From Chryseobacterium joostei (GTDB lineage Bacteria > Bacteroidota > Bacteroidia > Flavobacteriales > Weeksellaceae), in assembly GCF_003815775.1 (NCBI RefSeq), contig NZ_CP033926.1, positions 1,984,001 through 2,048,000 on the forward strand: a stretch of 64,000 nucleotides of DNA. The letters run 5' to 3'. A program made the position numbers and the translations under genes. The notes under the pieces were generated by a model. It worked only from the letters and a program-made list of their open reading frames with translations, did not search any database and was not told the DNA's origin. Within the stretch, counting starts at the first letter, position 1. Each line of letters begins with the position of its first letter. Below, in pieces: positions 28,366 through 38,004 of this stretch.

Positions 28366-28935
28366 CTACCTCTCATTCGGGTTCCAGTATTCTTCCGGTT
28401 CGTTATTTACTTTTGAAATATATCTTGCTAGTACAAAAAGATAATCTGATAGTCTGTTTAAATATTTAATTAATTCCGGACGTACTTCTTCTGCCTCGTT
28501 AAGGAATACCAATGAACGTTCTGCTCTTCTGCAGATTGTTCTTGCAGCATGTAGAAATGTTGCAGGTTTTCCACCACCCGGAAGAATAAAATATTGAAGG
28601 GGTTCCAGCTTTACCTCAAAGGCATCCATCCACTGCTCCAATTCTTCAATTTCTGTTTCTGAGATAATGATGGGAAGACGTGATTTTCCGTTAGCCAACA
28701 TCAATTTATCCGCTGGTGTTGCTGCTTCAGAACCTACCGTGAATAAATCAAACTGTATTTTCTTCAGTTGCTTCAAAACTTCTTCATCTTCAATATGACT
28801 TTTAGCAATTCCGATGAATGAATTCAGCTCGTCTATATTTCCATAGCTGTCAACTCTTGCACTGGCCTTGGAAACTCTTGTTCCACCATATAATGCAGTC
28901 TGACCTTTATCTCCTGTCTTTGTATAAATTTTCAT
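28366..28935 (-). CDS. Cob(I)alamin adenosyltransferase (PduO type)
   Basis: This 189-residue PduO-type ATP:cob(I)alamin adenosyltransferase has the motif MKIYTKTGDKGQTALYGGTRV, SYGNIDELNSFIG, and RTICRRAERSL near the C-terminus. It makes adenosylcobalamin, cofactor of methylmalonyl-CoA mutase, from ATP and reduced cobalamin. No cobalamin-dependent enzyme is in the window. Confidence 0.88.
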   Translation of the reverse strand: MKIYTKTGDKGQTALYGGTRVSKASARVDSYGNIDELNSFIGIAKSHIEDEEVLKQLKKIQFDLFTVGSEAATPADKLMLANGKSRLPIIISETEIEELEQWMDAFEVKLEPLQYFILPGGGKPATFLHAARTICRRAERSLVFLNEAEEVRPELIKYLNRLSDYLFVLARYISKVNNEPEEYWNPNER

Positions 28936-29011
28936 ACTACTAAAATACTTTTTTTTGTATAAAGTACAATGTAAAAAGTAGCAATAACTGCCTATTCTGC
29001 CTGAAAAAATA

Positions 29012-29045
29012 ATTAGCTGACATTAGGTAATTAATGTCAGCTAAT
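29012..29045 (-). terminator. Terminator of the TonB-dependent receptor gene
   Basis: A perfect 14-base stem (ATTAGCTGACATTA and its complement) has a six-base loop and TTATTTTTT on the minus-strand side. It lies 88 bases after the receptor stop. Confidence 0.7.
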
Positions 29046-29132
29046 ATTTGCATAGGTGGGTTCTATATCTTTTTAGGTTGCTTCACTTTTGTTAAGCATG
29101 ATAAAGCAAATACCCATTCTTTTATTTATAGA

Positions 29133-31553
29133 TTAAAAAGTATAATTAACATTCAGCTGAAAAATTGTTCCGTTAAATCCAAACTGATTCACCTCCCAAG
29201 GATATTTGAACCTTCCTCCAAGATCTGTTACTACATCTCCTTTGCTATCTATTACATCCGGATAAATATTAAATAAATTATTTACGACTCCGGAAACTTT
29301 AAGGTCTTTCGTGATTTTATATGTTAAAACGATGTCTGTAACTACCTTACCAGAAAATGTCTGATCTTTGGCAGGATCAGTTGCGTGCTGCCATGTAACA
29401 GAACCAAAGTAAGTATTATTAAGATTAAAGTTAAACCTTGAAATATCATACGAAAGACTAAGAATAGTTTTTGTTTTTGGCCTTGCAGATGTAATTCTGG
29501 ATTGTTCCTTTCTATCAAAAAAGTTTTCTGAGTAACCATTTTCAGCCAAAATAGGTGGAACGGCAATATTATCTACTATATTAGTTTCGTTATAATTGAA
29601 AGCAGCAATAATTCCCAATCTTCCTTTGCCAATAGCAGAAGTATAATAATTAGCTACAAAATCAACTCCCTGAGTAACTGTATTTACAGCATTGGTGAAA
29701 AACTTCAAGGAGGTTATTTTATTATTGTCTAATATTACTTCCACAGGGTTTGTTGTATCCGGATTACCAGGAGCACCGGTTTTATAACCAATATCTCCTG
29801 AGAAAAGTACCCGGTCTTTAATTTTTATTCTATAATAATCGGCTGTAATAGTAAGGTTTTTAAAAGGTTTTACTGCAAATCCCGCAGTAATATTAAAGGC
29901 CTTTTCTGCATTTAATTTTGCAACACCAAGGTCAGATCTTACAATTTGAGAGTCATTATTAAAAGTACCCTGATTAGCTACAGTATTCCCTGTAATTTTG
30001 GTTTGAACATTGGAATAATAAATTTGGTGCAATGAAGGGGCTCGAAACCCTGTAGAAACAGACCCACGGAAAACTAATTTATCATCTAACAACTTATACC
30101 TTGCATTTCCTTTCCAAGAAACATTATTTCCAAAATCACTAAAGTTTTCATATCTCACAGTTCCTCCAAGTAACAAGTTTTTTGTAATATCCCATTCAGC
30201 ATTCATATAAGCTCCAATATTCTGACGATTTTTATTGACTTCATTTTGAGACTGCAGTCCCGGAAATGATTCTGCCCCACTTCCTATATAAGACGCTTCC
30301 TCTCCTGCCGTCGCCTGATAGTTTTCATTACGTACTTCAACACCAGCTCCTAAAACAATTGCTCCAAAATTTCGGTTGACATCTATGTTTCCTATAATAT
30401 TACTAAACTGGTGGCCACCTGCTTTAAAACTTGTTGGTGAATTTCCACCCAAAGAGGTATTAATGGTGTTTCCTACAACATAATTTACGGCATTAGAGCC
30501 AAAGGTTGCACTACCATCAAAACTCCATTTTCCAAACATACCCTTCCAACCGGAGGTTAAATTATAATCATAAACATCTGTTTTAAATTCTGGTTGAAAT
30601 CCATTGTAAGGTTGTCCTTTTGGTGTTAATAAACCAAAATCTGAAGTTACCCAATAGGGTGTTCTATACAAACCAAAACTAGTTCCATTCCTGTAAGTTG
30701 TACCACCAAAAGCATAAAATTTGCCTGTTTCACTTGTTGGCAATTCAAAATTGACAAACATATTAGCAACTCTTGTCTCCGGCTGCCCTATAATCATTCC
30801 TAAACCAGGATTAGCTTGAGTCCAAGCATTATCCACACCAAAAAGCTCATCTTTTGTAATAGAACCTGCACGGTTCGTTCTATTTTGGGAAGAATATCCC
30901 AATGTAAGATTCAAACTTCCATTTTTTGCAACTCTGATTCCCGTATTAAAATCTGCTCCGATATTAAAGCCATCTCCTTTTGAAGTAATACCAGAAAAAA
31001 GATTAACAGTGCTTTTCCCAACGCTGTTTTTAAGAATAATATTAATTACTCCCGCAATAGCATCAGAACCATACTGTGCTGAGGCACCATCTCTCAATAC
31101 CTCTACGTTTTGTAAAGCTGCTGAAGGAATGCTTTTCAGATCCGTACCTACTTCACCTTTTCCTGGTGTATCATTTACATAAATTAAAGCGCTTTGATTT
31201 TTTCTTTTACCATTAACCAAAACTAATGTTCTGGAAGGGCCTAATCCTCTTAAGTCTGCCGGATCAAAGTGAGCCGTTGCATCAGAAACGGTTTGCTGCG
31301 ATGAATTAAAAGAGGGTACAGCATACGTCAAAGCTTTATCAAAAGTAACCTGTCCTGTAGATTTTAGCTGTACTGCCGAAATATTATCAATAGGAATTGC
31401 AGAAGTAATTATAGTTCTAGGCTTAGTTCTACCCGTAGTAACCACAACTTCATCTATATTATTTTCTTTTACAGTTTCCTGAGCATATGCTATAGTACCA
31501 GCTCCGCTTAATACTAATGCATAGATTTTTTTTTTAAAGAGTTTATTTTTCAT
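29133..31553 (-). CDS. TonB-dependent receptor
   Basis: This 806-residue protein has a signal peptide, then a TonB-box-like NIDEVVVTTGR. A plug domain follows (LRGLGPSRTLVLVNGKR, VEVLRDGASAQYGSDAIAGVINIILK), then a 22-strand-type barrel ending in FQLNVNYTF with a C-terminal aromatic. The start of the barrel fits receptors for iron complexes or vitamin B12, and cannot be resolved further. It is not next to a SusD gene, so a glycan receptor is less likely. Confidence 0.85.
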   Translation of the reverse strand: MKNKLFKKKIYALVLSGAGTIAYAQETVKENNIDEVVVTTGRTKPRTIITSAIPIDNISAVQLKSTGQVTFDKALTYAVPSFNSSQQTVSDATAHFDPADLRGLGPSRTLVLVNGKRKNQSALIYVNDTPGKGEVGTDLKSIPSAALQNVEVLRDGASAQYGSDAIAGVINIILKNSVGKSTVNLFSGITSKGDGFNIGADFNTGIRVAKNGSLNLTLGYSSQNRTNRAGSITKDELFGVDNAWTQANPGLGMIIGQPETRVANMFVNFELPTSETGKFYAFGGTTYRNGTSFGLYRTPYWVTSDFGLLTPKGQPYNGFQPEFKTDVYDYNLTSGWKGMFGKWSFDGSATFGSNAVNYVVGNTINTSLGGNSPTSFKAGGHQFSNIIGNIDVNRNFGAIVLGAGVEVRNENYQATAGEEASYIGSGAESFPGLQSQNEVNKNRQNIGAYMNAEWDITKNLLLGGTVRYENFSDFGNNVSWKGNARYKLLDDKLVFRGSVSTGFRAPSLHQIYYSNVQTKITGNTVANQGTFNNDSQIVRSDLGVAKLNAEKAFNITAGFAVKPFKNLTITADYYRIKIKDRVLFSGDIGYKTGAPGNPDTTNPVEVILDNNKITSLKFFTNAVNTVTQGVDFVANYYTSAIGKGRLGIIAAFNYNETNIVDNIAVPPILAENGYSENFFDRKEQSRITSARPKTKTILSLSYDISRFNFNLNNTYFGSVTWQHATDPAKDQTFSGKVVTDIVLTYKITKDLKVSGVVNNLFNIYPDVIDSKGDVVTDLGGRFKYPWEVNQFGFNGTIFQLNVNYTF

Positions 31554-31878
31554 ATCAAGTATTAATAATTAAATAAATTTATAAAAAAATTAAACGATAA
31601 ACACGAAAACTGATTAAATAATATTAATTACATTCAATAATTAGAAAAACGTTATCAATTCATAAAAACACAACAATTAATTTACAGAATATAAAATGGC
31701 TTATTGATGAAATATAATAATGGCTTTCTATTTTATATGAAAAAAAAATTAATCAAAACAACAAATAAAAATTATTTTATTCTTTTTGATAAGCAATTTC
31801 AATAGAGGTGAAATTGTATCAGCTATGACTCGCAATAACTTGAAAAAAAATGGCCGGGAGAAACCGGCCATATCCAAA
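31554..31878. other. Intergenic stretch upstream of the TonB receptor
   Basis: This AT-rich region of about 325 bases holds the promoter side of the receptor and the terminator of the lipoprotein gene at 31843-31870. No clear TAnnTTTG for the receptor is recognised and no gene is supported. Confidence 0.5.
31843..31870 (-). terminator. Terminator of the lipoprotein gene at 31879-32460
   Basis: A GC-rich stem TGGCCGG/CCGGCCA with a six-base loop is followed on the minus strand by eight T residues. Confidence 0.9.
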
Positions 31879-32460
31879 TTATTTATTTACCTCTACGTAT
31901 TGTATGATGGTCTTATTTTTTGGGTTGTAGATAATTGTACTACTGTTTGGAAATCTTTTTAGTTTGTAATATTCAATACTTGTATCCGTTTTAATATCTT
32001 CTAAAAAGCTTGTATCAAATGTATTTTCCGGAAGAAATTTTGAAATGAGACTTATCTTACTAATAATACTTTGTCCATCAATCTTCCTTGCAGCTTTATC
32101 TGATTTACTTTCATCAGAGGTTGCCTGCTTTTCTAAAAAAGGAATTAAGGCTGCAATATCAGCTTTGTATTTAAAGATGTATCCTTCAGTTCCGGTAGGA
32201 AGCTTAAACTTTTTTCCTTTATCTTCTGAAACCATGGATTCTGAATTAGGAAAAACCTCATTAAATTTTACATCCTGAGAGTTGGTAAAAGAATTAATGG
32301 ATTCATTAACTGTTTTTTTTACAGTTTCCTCTACTGCTTCCTGCGCTTTTTGCTGCACCGTTTCAGTTGTTTTCTGAACGGTCTGGTCAATTTTTTCCTC
32401 AATTTTACTACATGATACTAATAAAAATGCAGTTACAACAGGCAAAATATACTTCTTCAT
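31879..32460 (-). CDS. Lipoprotein with helical N-terminal half
   Basis: This 193-residue protein starts MKKYILPVVTAFLLVSC, with lipobox Cys17; the ATG at 32460 is preferred over an upstream non-ATG start. Residues 20-65 are rich in Glu, Lys, Gln and Val with a repeat KTxETVQQKAQEAVEETVKK, likely a coiled coil. The C-terminal half has no recognised domain. A GC-rich terminator follows. Confidence 0.65.
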   Translation of the reverse strand: MKKYILPVVTAFLLVSCSKIEEKIDQTVQKTTETVQQKAQEAVEETVKKTVNESINSFTNSQDVKFNEVFPNSESMVSEDKGKKFKLPTGTEGYIFKYKADIAALIPFLEKQATSDESKSDKAARKIDGQSIISKISLISKFLPENTFDTSFLEDIKTDTSIEYYKLKRFPNSSTIIYNPKNKTIIQYVEVNK

Positions 32461-32595
32461 AATTCTAATGGTCAATTTCTTTTTATTAATATACTTTTCT
32501 TCTAACGGAAAGTAGGTCTCAATATTTTAGCAAAGAAATAAAATATTTTTCAACATCAAAAATCCTACTGACAAACTGTTGTCATCACCCGCTCT

Positions 32596-32603
32596 TACCT
32601 TTG
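32596..32603 (+). promoter_or_regulatory. Candidate -7 element of the DinB-like gene
   Basis: TACCTTTG fits TAnnTTTG and lies 31 bases before the start codon. A TTG 14 bases upstream is closer than usual. Confidence 0.45.
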
Positions 32604-32634
32604 TATCAACAATAACAAACAAAAACAATACATT

Positions 32635-33126
32635 ATGACAACTACAGCTACAGCCACACAACAATTCATGTCAACCGAGCAATTATTAAAGCATTGGCAA
32701 GGACATAGAAACTTGACAAGAAGGGTAATCGAAGCATTTCCGGAAAAAGAATTATTTGAATTTTCAGTTGGGGGTATGAGGCCTTTTGCTAAGTTAGCAG
32801 TAGAGCTTATCAGCATTGGAGGTACTGCTTTAAAGGGAATTGTTGACAACAATATGGAAGCTTATACTGAAGAAGGTTTTAATCCAAAAACAAAGGAGGA
32901 AATTTTAAAAAAATGGGACGAAGAAACAGGGGTTATCAATCACTACTTCAACCAGATTTCTGAGGAGCGTTTCCAGGAAACTTTCAACCTATTTGGTCAG
33001 TATGAATTTCCGGTATATGAAAACATTCTTTATTTTGTAGACAACGAAATCCACCACCGTGGACAAGGATATGTTTATCTGAGAGCTTTAGGAATTGAAC
33101 CTCCTTTCTTCTGGGAGAGATTCTAA
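32635..33126 (+). CDS. DinB-superfamily protein
   Basis: This 163-residue four-helix-bundle protein shows the DinB metal-ligand pattern: His in KHWQGHRNL near residue 23, and EIHHRGQGYVYLRALG near the C-terminus. DinB/YfiT proteins bind a divalent metal and include thiol-dependent transferases; the activity here is unknown. It converges on the WYL regulator gene at 33281-34231. A terminator lies between. Confidence 0.8.
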   Translation: MTTTATATQQFMSTEQLLKHWQGHRNLTRRVIEAFPEKELFEFSVGGMRPFAKLAVELISIGGTALKGIVDNNMEAYTEEGFNPKTKEEILKKWDEETGVINHYFNQISEERFQETFNLFGQYEFPVYENILYFVDNEIHHRGQGYVYLRALGIEPPFFWERF

Positions 33127-33255
33127 TTAAAATACAATAATTAAAGAGAGCAGGTAGGCTGAGAAACAAGCTTGAATTTTCAATCTGGTCTCAGCGGGTT
33201 AGCTTTATCAGCTTTCTTTAACTTTTTAACCATTTCATCTTTTTGCCTCAATTCA

Positions 33256-33281
33256 CCTCAACACTCAGACTGTTGAGGTTT
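33256..33281 (+). terminator. Terminator of the DinB-like gene
   Basis: CCTCAACA and TGTTGAGG form an eight-base stem with a seven-base loop, followed by TTTT on the plus strand. Confidence 0.65.
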
Positions 33282-34231
33282 TATTGATGTCTCTCCGTCA
33301 TTTTCACAAGCAGTTCATTCAGTTTTGTACGAAGACTTTCGGGCTCTAGAACGGTAGCATAATCTGCAAAAGTGATGACCCATCGTGGAAATCCACCCTC
33401 AATCCATTCTGTTTCAAAAGTCAGTTCTACACCATCATCTGTCTCTACCTCTTCAATTAATCCATAATACTTTTTAGAATTCACCAGATGAGACATTATT
33501 TTTTTATCTACTAAAAGCTTTGCCCTTACCTTATTTCCATGTGATTTTCTGTAATCATTAATCTGTCCATATTCCTGTAAAAAAGGAACCAGTGTCTTGG
33601 AAATCTGTAAAATCCGGTCTACCCGAAACTGTCTGAAATCTTTTCTCAGGGTACAATAGGCCATGATATACCAAAAATTAAATTCAAAGAAAATCCCAAC
33701 CGCTTCAATGGTTCTGGTGGTCACCTTTGAATCTACCGTTTGATATTCGATACTCAACTGGGTTTTCTCTGCAATGCTTTCTAAAATAATAGGAATTACA
33801 TTTTTCAGGGAATCTTCTTTCTGGGTATGAACATTAAAAACATCAATCTGTTTTTCAATATTCTGAATCAGGTTTTTATCTGAATATCGTAATACAGAAC
33901 GTACCTTTTCCATTGCTGTCTGATAGTGATTTCCCAAGCTTTGATGGGAAAATTTCTGCATAAGTTTTTCAGCAGTAATGAAACTCAAAACTTCTTCTTT
34001 CGTGAACATCACGGGCGGAAGCTTGTAGCCATCCATTAATGAATAGCCATTTCCGGCTTCTCCTACAATTGGAATCCCGGCGTTTTCCAGCGTTTTTACA
34101 TCACGGTAAATGGTTCTGATGCTGACATCGAACTTCTCAGCCAGATCCTGTGCCCTTACAACAGACTTAGACTGAAGCTGGGTAAGAATAGCCGTTACCC
34201 GGTCGAGTTTTTTAAGATAGTGATCGTTCAT
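33281..34231 (-). CDS. YafY-type HTH/WYL-domain transcriptional regulator
   Basis: This 316-residue protein has an N-terminal helix-turn-helix (residues 8-65, LAEKFDVSIRTIYRDVKTLENAGIP) and a C-terminal WYL domain (FWYIMAYCTLRKDFRQFRVDRI). WYL proteins sense ligands, often nucleic-acid-related, and regulate nearby genes. Its target is unknown. The convergent DinB-like gene next to it is a candidate. Confidence 0.8.
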   Translation of the reverse strand: MNDHYLKKLDRVTAILTQLQSKSVVRAQDLAEKFDVSIRTIYRDVKTLENAGIPIVGEAGNGYSLMDGYKLPPVMFTKEEVLSFITAEKLMQKFSHQSLGNHYQTAMEKVRSVLRYSDKNLIQNIEKQIDVFNVHTQKEDSLKNVIPIILESIAEKTQLSIEYQTVDSKVTTRTIEAVGIFFEFNFWYIMAYCTLRKDFRQFRVDRILQISKTLVPFLQEYGQINDYRKSHGNKVRAKLLVDKKIMSHLVNSKKYYGLIEEVETDDGVELTFETEWIEGGFPRWVITFADYATVLEPESLRTKLNELLVKMTERHQ

Positions 34232-34271
34232 GTATGTAACGCTGACTAAAAGTTTATAGTTCGTAAAATTA

Positions 34272-36080
34272 TTAATTATCTTTCAGAGTATTCACCAGTT
34301 TATCAAGATTTAAACTGCGTGCAGAGGCGTCAAAAATTTCACGATAAGTACCATCCTTAGTATAAAGTTCATCATGGGTTCCGCTCTCTACCACTCTTCC
34401 TTTTTTCATAACATAGATGGTATCTGAGTCTAAAATCTGGGATAAAGAGTGTGAAATAATAACAACTGTTCTTCCCTCTTTTATGGCATCCAGAGAATTC
34501 TTTATCTGTTCTGTGGCAATGGCATCCAAACTTGCCGTAGGCTCATCCAAAAAGATGATGGGAGGATTCTTTAGAAACAATCTAGCAATGGCAATTCTCT
34601 GTTGTTGTCCTCCCGAAAGCTGGGTTGCATCATGCTTATATCCATCAGGAAGATCCAGGATCTGATCATGCAGATATGCTTTTTTTGCGGCTTCCTGAAT
34701 TTGCCCAAAGTCCGCATTCATATCCCCGTAACGGATATTATCTTCAATACTTCCCTGAAAGATATGATTCTTCTGAAGCACAAGCCCAAGATCACTTCTT
34801 AGAAAAGTATTATCATATTCATTAAGGTTGACATTATCCAATACAATTTCTCCGGAATCGGGAAGATAGAATTTACATAAAAGATTGATGACTGTTGATT
34901 TCCCTGCTCCGCTCAATCCTACCAATGCTGTTGTTTTCCCATTTTCAATTTTCATGGAAACATTATGAAGCGCTTTTGTTCCGTTGGGATAAGTAAAATC
35001 TACATCTTTAAGTTCAAAAGTCCCCTTGATTTCTTTTTCTACAAAGTTTCCGTTCTGCTCGGTTTCATTATCTGCGTTGAGGATATCAAAATACCCTTCA
35101 GCATAGATCATGGCATCATTCATGTCATCATAAATCCTGTGCAACTGGCGAATTGGCGCTGAAACATTATTAAAAAGCATAATATGAAGCATGATTGCTC
35201 CAATTGTCATCTGCTGATCAAGCACCAGATAAACGGTCAAAAGAATGATTAAAACCACTCCAAACTGTTCAATAAACGTCTTTAATCCATCATAAATAAA
35301 ATTGATTTTCCTGGTGAACATTTGGCTTTCCATCAACTGCATCTGCAGATCATATTGTTTTTTGCCCTCAAATTTTTCACGGACAAAACTTTTAATCACC
35401 ATGATAGAATTGATGAGGTTTAAAAGACCTGAAGTTTTCTTCTCTCTTTGATTTCTTAACTGGCGACGTACTCCACCTAATTTTTTAGCCTGTAAAGAAC
35501 TTATATAAAAATAAATGGGAACAATGATGGTGGAAACGGCTCCTACATATACATTTTGCATATACATGATGATCAGTGCAATAATGGCATTGGAGAAAAG
35601 CGGAAGAATATCAATGAAAAAATTTTGAACCAACTTTGTTAGGCTTTCAATACCACGATCAATTCTGATCTGCAGCTTTCCGGATTCATGGTTTTCATCA
35701 TTAAAATAAGCAACTTTATAAGTCAAAATCTTATCAATTGCTGATTGAGCCAATACCGAACTGACATTGATCCTTATTTTCTCTCCATAAAATTTCTGTC
35801 CGAAGTTGATAAAAATATTTAACAGTTCTTTTCCCAGTAAGATAATGGAGATGATGATCAGAATATGAATTCCCTCTGTCATCGGATGTGGAAGATGCGT
35901 AAGCTTGGTAACCTCATCCACAGTATACTTCAGAACAATCGGGTTTACCTGTGCCGCTAAAGCTCCAAGAAAAGTAAGAAACAATGTTCCATAGATCATT
36001 AATCTGTAAGGCCTGATGAATGGAACCAGTTGTTTATAAATCCCGAATAAAGTAATTGTTCTGTTAAAAGGTTTTGCCAT
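34272..36080 (-). CDS. ABC exporter, fused permease/ATPase (MsbA/LmrA type)
   Basis: This 602-residue half-transporter has six hydrophobic segments in residues 20-320 and an ATPase domain with Walker A GLSGAGKST, the Q-loop, signature LSGGQQQR and Walker B IIFLDEPTA. As a dimer it exports lipids, drugs or peptides across the inner membrane. MsbA-type lipid A export is possible but this gene is apart from the lipid A genes, so no symbol is given. Confidence 0.85.
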   Translation of the reverse strand: MAKPFNRTITLFGIYKQLVPFIRPYRLMIYGTLFLTFLGALAAQVNPIVLKYTVDEVTKLTHLPHPMTEGIHILIIISIILLGKELLNIFINFGQKFYGEKIRINVSSVLAQSAIDKILTYKVAYFNDENHESGKLQIRIDRGIESLTKLVQNFFIDILPLFSNAIIALIIMYMQNVYVGAVSTIIVPIYFYISSLQAKKLGGVRRQLRNQREKKTSGLLNLINSIMVIKSFVREKFEGKKQYDLQMQLMESQMFTRKINFIYDGLKTFIEQFGVVLIILLTVYLVLDQQMTIGAIMLHIMLFNNVSAPIRQLHRIYDDMNDAMIYAEGYFDILNADNETEQNGNFVEKEIKGTFELKDVDFTYPNGTKALHNVSMKIENGKTTALVGLSGAGKSTVINLLCKFYLPDSGEIVLDNVNLNEYDNTFLRSDLGLVLQKNHIFQGSIEDNIRYGDMNADFGQIQEAAKKAYLHDQILDLPDGYKHDATQLSGGQQQRIAIARLFLKNPPIIFLDEPTASLDAIATEQIKNSLDAIKEGRTVVIISHSLSQILDSDTIYVMKKGRVVESGTHDELYTKDGTYREIFDASARSLNLDKLVNTLKDN

Positions 36081-36273
36081 GAATCATAGTATAGGTCCTA
36101 GTAAAATTAAAACTTTTTTAAAACAATTCATAGAAAAACCCAGCTTAATGCCAGCTTATCTTTTCTATCTGAGTCTGTTTTTTTTAATATCCCAGTATTC
36201 AAAATGGTTTTCCTAATTCCGAAAGGTTATTCTACCCTACTTTATTTTTTTTTGGAAAATAAACACTTTTATA

Positions 36274-36298
36274 ATTGTTGTATTTAAAATACAACAAT
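36274..36298. promoter_or_regulatory. NsrR-like palindromic operator upstream of the flavohemoglobin gene
   Basis: A perfect 12-1-12 palindrome (ATTGTTGTATTT, A, AAATACAACAAT) has the NsrR-site geometry with ATTT/AAAT flanking one central base, as in known NsrR sites (TGCATTTnAAATGCA). It ends 14 bases before the -7 element at 36313, so it covers the likely -33 region. An Rrf2 regulator is encoded in the same operon. Binding is inferred. Confidence 0.7.
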
Positions 36299-36312
36299 TT
36301 GTATTTTTTATG

Positions 36313-36320
36313 TACATTTG
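36313..36320 (+). promoter_or_regulatory. -7 element of the flavohemoglobin operon
   Basis: TACATTTG matches TAnnTTTG, 25 bases before the start codon of the flavohemoglobin gene, with the palindrome just upstream. Confidence 0.6.
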
Positions 36321-36345
36321 TACCATCACATAAAAAAAAGACCTG

Positions 36346-37548
36346 ATGAATAACGAACAAAAAGCACTTGTAAAAGCAACAGTACCCGTTTTAAAAACAA
36401 ATGGAACAGATTTAACAAAACATTTTTACACAAGAATGTTTACACACAACCCTGAGCTGAAAAATATTTTCAACATGAGTAATCAGGCAAGTGGGAAGCA
36501 ACAAAATGCTTTAGCCGGAGCCGTATTAGCCTATGCAGAACAAATTGAAAATCCTGAAGTTCTAATTAATGTTTTAAGATCTATCGGAAATAAGCATGTA
36601 AGTCTAAATATCAGTCCGGAACAATATGATATCGTTGGGCTTCATTTGATTTCTTCAATAAAAGAGGTTCTGGGAGAAGCTGCAAATGATGAACTTATAG
36701 AAGCATGGACACAAGCCTATAATGAATTGGCTCAAATAATGATTTCTATTGAAAACGAAATTTACCAATCTACTTTACAAAAAGACGGAGGATGGAAAGG
36801 ATGGAGAGCATTTGTAATTACAGATATTGTAGAAGAGAGCAGTGAAATTAAATCATTCTATCTAAGTCCTAAGGATAACAAAGCCATTGCAGACTATCTT
36901 CCGGGGCAATATATTTCAGTGAAAACATTTATTCCCGCATTAGGGCATGAGCAACCAAGACAATACAGTTTATCGTCAGCTTTCAACCCTAAATATTACA
37001 GAATATCTGTGAAGAGAGAAAAAAACATTCAACATTTGCCTGATGGGGTTGTTTCTAATGTATTGCATCAAAAAAAGATAGGTGATGAAATATGGGTCAG
37101 CGCTCCGGCCGGTGTTTTCTATGCCAATCCAGTATCTGAAGATCCGTTAGTATTAATAAGCGGTGGTGTAGGTGTAACTCCCTTGCTGAGTATGCTGGAA
37201 ACTAAAAAGAATACGTTGCAGAATAACACGGTAGTCTGGCTTCATAGCTGTAGAGATGAAAATGTACATGCATTTAAAGATCATGTGAATCATCTCAATA
37301 CGAACAATCAATGGCTTACCACCCATATTTTTTATGAAACTATTGAAAATGATTCCCATTTTGCCAAAAAAGGAAGAATAGACCTACATGAAATTAAAGA
37401 GGAAATTCTTATTGATAAGGCAAAGTATTATATTTGTGGACCCGAAGCATTTATAAAAGCTCAATATAATTCTTTACTACAGCTAGGCATTGCCAAAGAA
37501 GATATTCTCTATGAAGAATTTGGGCCACAACTGCTTCATCTAAATTAA
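36346..37548 (+). CDS. hmp: Flavohemoglobin (nitric oxide dioxygenase)
   Basis: This 400-residue protein has a globin domain (residues 1-140, proximal His84 in GNKHVSL, Tyr28 in HFYTRMF), an FAD domain (RQYSLSSAF) and an NAD(P)H domain (LISGGVGVTPLLSMLE, YYICGPEAFI). It oxidises nitric oxide to nitrate with O2 and NAD(P)H, and is the main bacterial NO defence. The operon goes on with an Rrf2 regulator six bases downstream. The palindromic operator upstream fits NO-responsive control. Confidence 0.93.
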   Translation: MNNEQKALVKATVPVLKTNGTDLTKHFYTRMFTHNPELKNIFNMSNQASGKQQNALAGAVLAYAEQIENPEVLINVLRSIGNKHVSLNISPEQYDIVGLHLISSIKEVLGEAANDELIEAWTQAYNELAQIMISIENEIYQSTLQKDGGWKGWRAFVITDIVEESSEIKSFYLSPKDNKAIADYLPGQYISVKTFIPALGHEQPRQYSLSSAFNPKYYRISVKREKNIQHLPDGVVSNVLHQKKIGDEIWVSAPAGVFYANPVSEDPLVLISGGVGVTPLLSMLETKKNTLQNNTVVWLHSCRDENVHAFKDHVNHLNTNNQWLTTHIFYETIENDSHFAKKGRIDLHEIKEEILIDKAKYYICGPEAFIKAQYNSLLQLGIAKEDILYEEFGPQLLHLN

Positions 37549-37554
37549 CATTCA

Positions 37555-38004
37555 ATGAAACTGAACCACTTTACCGACTATAGTTTACGGGTATTAATCT
37601 ATCTAAATCAAAATGATAAGACTTCCTCATGTTCTTTGGACGAATTGTCCGGAAAACTGGATATACTCCGTAATCACCTTATTAAAGTGGTTCAGTTTCT
37701 AGCTCAAAAAGACTTAGTCATAACAAAAAGAGGAAAAAATGGTGGAATTACAATTTCTGAAAAAGCTAATAAAACAGGATTAGGGAGCCTCATTCATTTA
37801 TTGGAACAAGATGACAGCCCTATTATCAATTGCTTTGCAAAATCTTGTGTGTTTGTCTCCTATGATTGTAAACTAAAATCATTTTTAGACACTGCCTACC
37901 AAGCTTTTATCGACAGTATGAACCAGCATTATTTATCTGACCTCGCTTTTAATAATTGGGAAATTATTTTTGCCAATCAAAAAAATGCAGCAAACCATAC
38001 TTAA
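37555..38004 (+). CDS. Rrf2-family regulator, NsrR-like
   Basis: This 149-residue protein starts MKLNHFTDYSLRVLIYL, typical of Rrf2/NsrR. It has a winged-helix domain and three cysteines at 93, 98 and 105 (CFAKSC, then YDC). NsrR has a similar Cys spacing holding a [4Fe-4S] cluster that nitric oxide destroys. It probably represses the flavohemoglobin operon through the palindrome at 36274-36298 and so autoregulates. The spacing of the last Cys is one residue longer than in E. coli NsrR. Confidence 0.85.
   Translation: MKLNHFTDYSLRVLIYLNQNDKTSSCSLDELSGKLDILRNHLIKVVQFLAQKDLVITKRGKNGGITISEKANKTGLGSLIHLLEQDDSPIINCFAKSCVFVSYDCKLKSFLDTAYQAFIDSMNQHYLSDLAFNNWEIIFANQKNAANHT

Noticed and set aside
29034..29276. 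80-codon plus-strand frame at the end of the TonB receptor
   Set aside because: It overlaps the receptor gene and its terminator and shows no coding features.
33154..33196. Inverted repeat GCTGAGA/TCTCAGC after the DinB-like gene
   Set aside because: The 7-base stem encloses a loop too large for a terminator; the hairpin at 33256-33281 is a better candidate.
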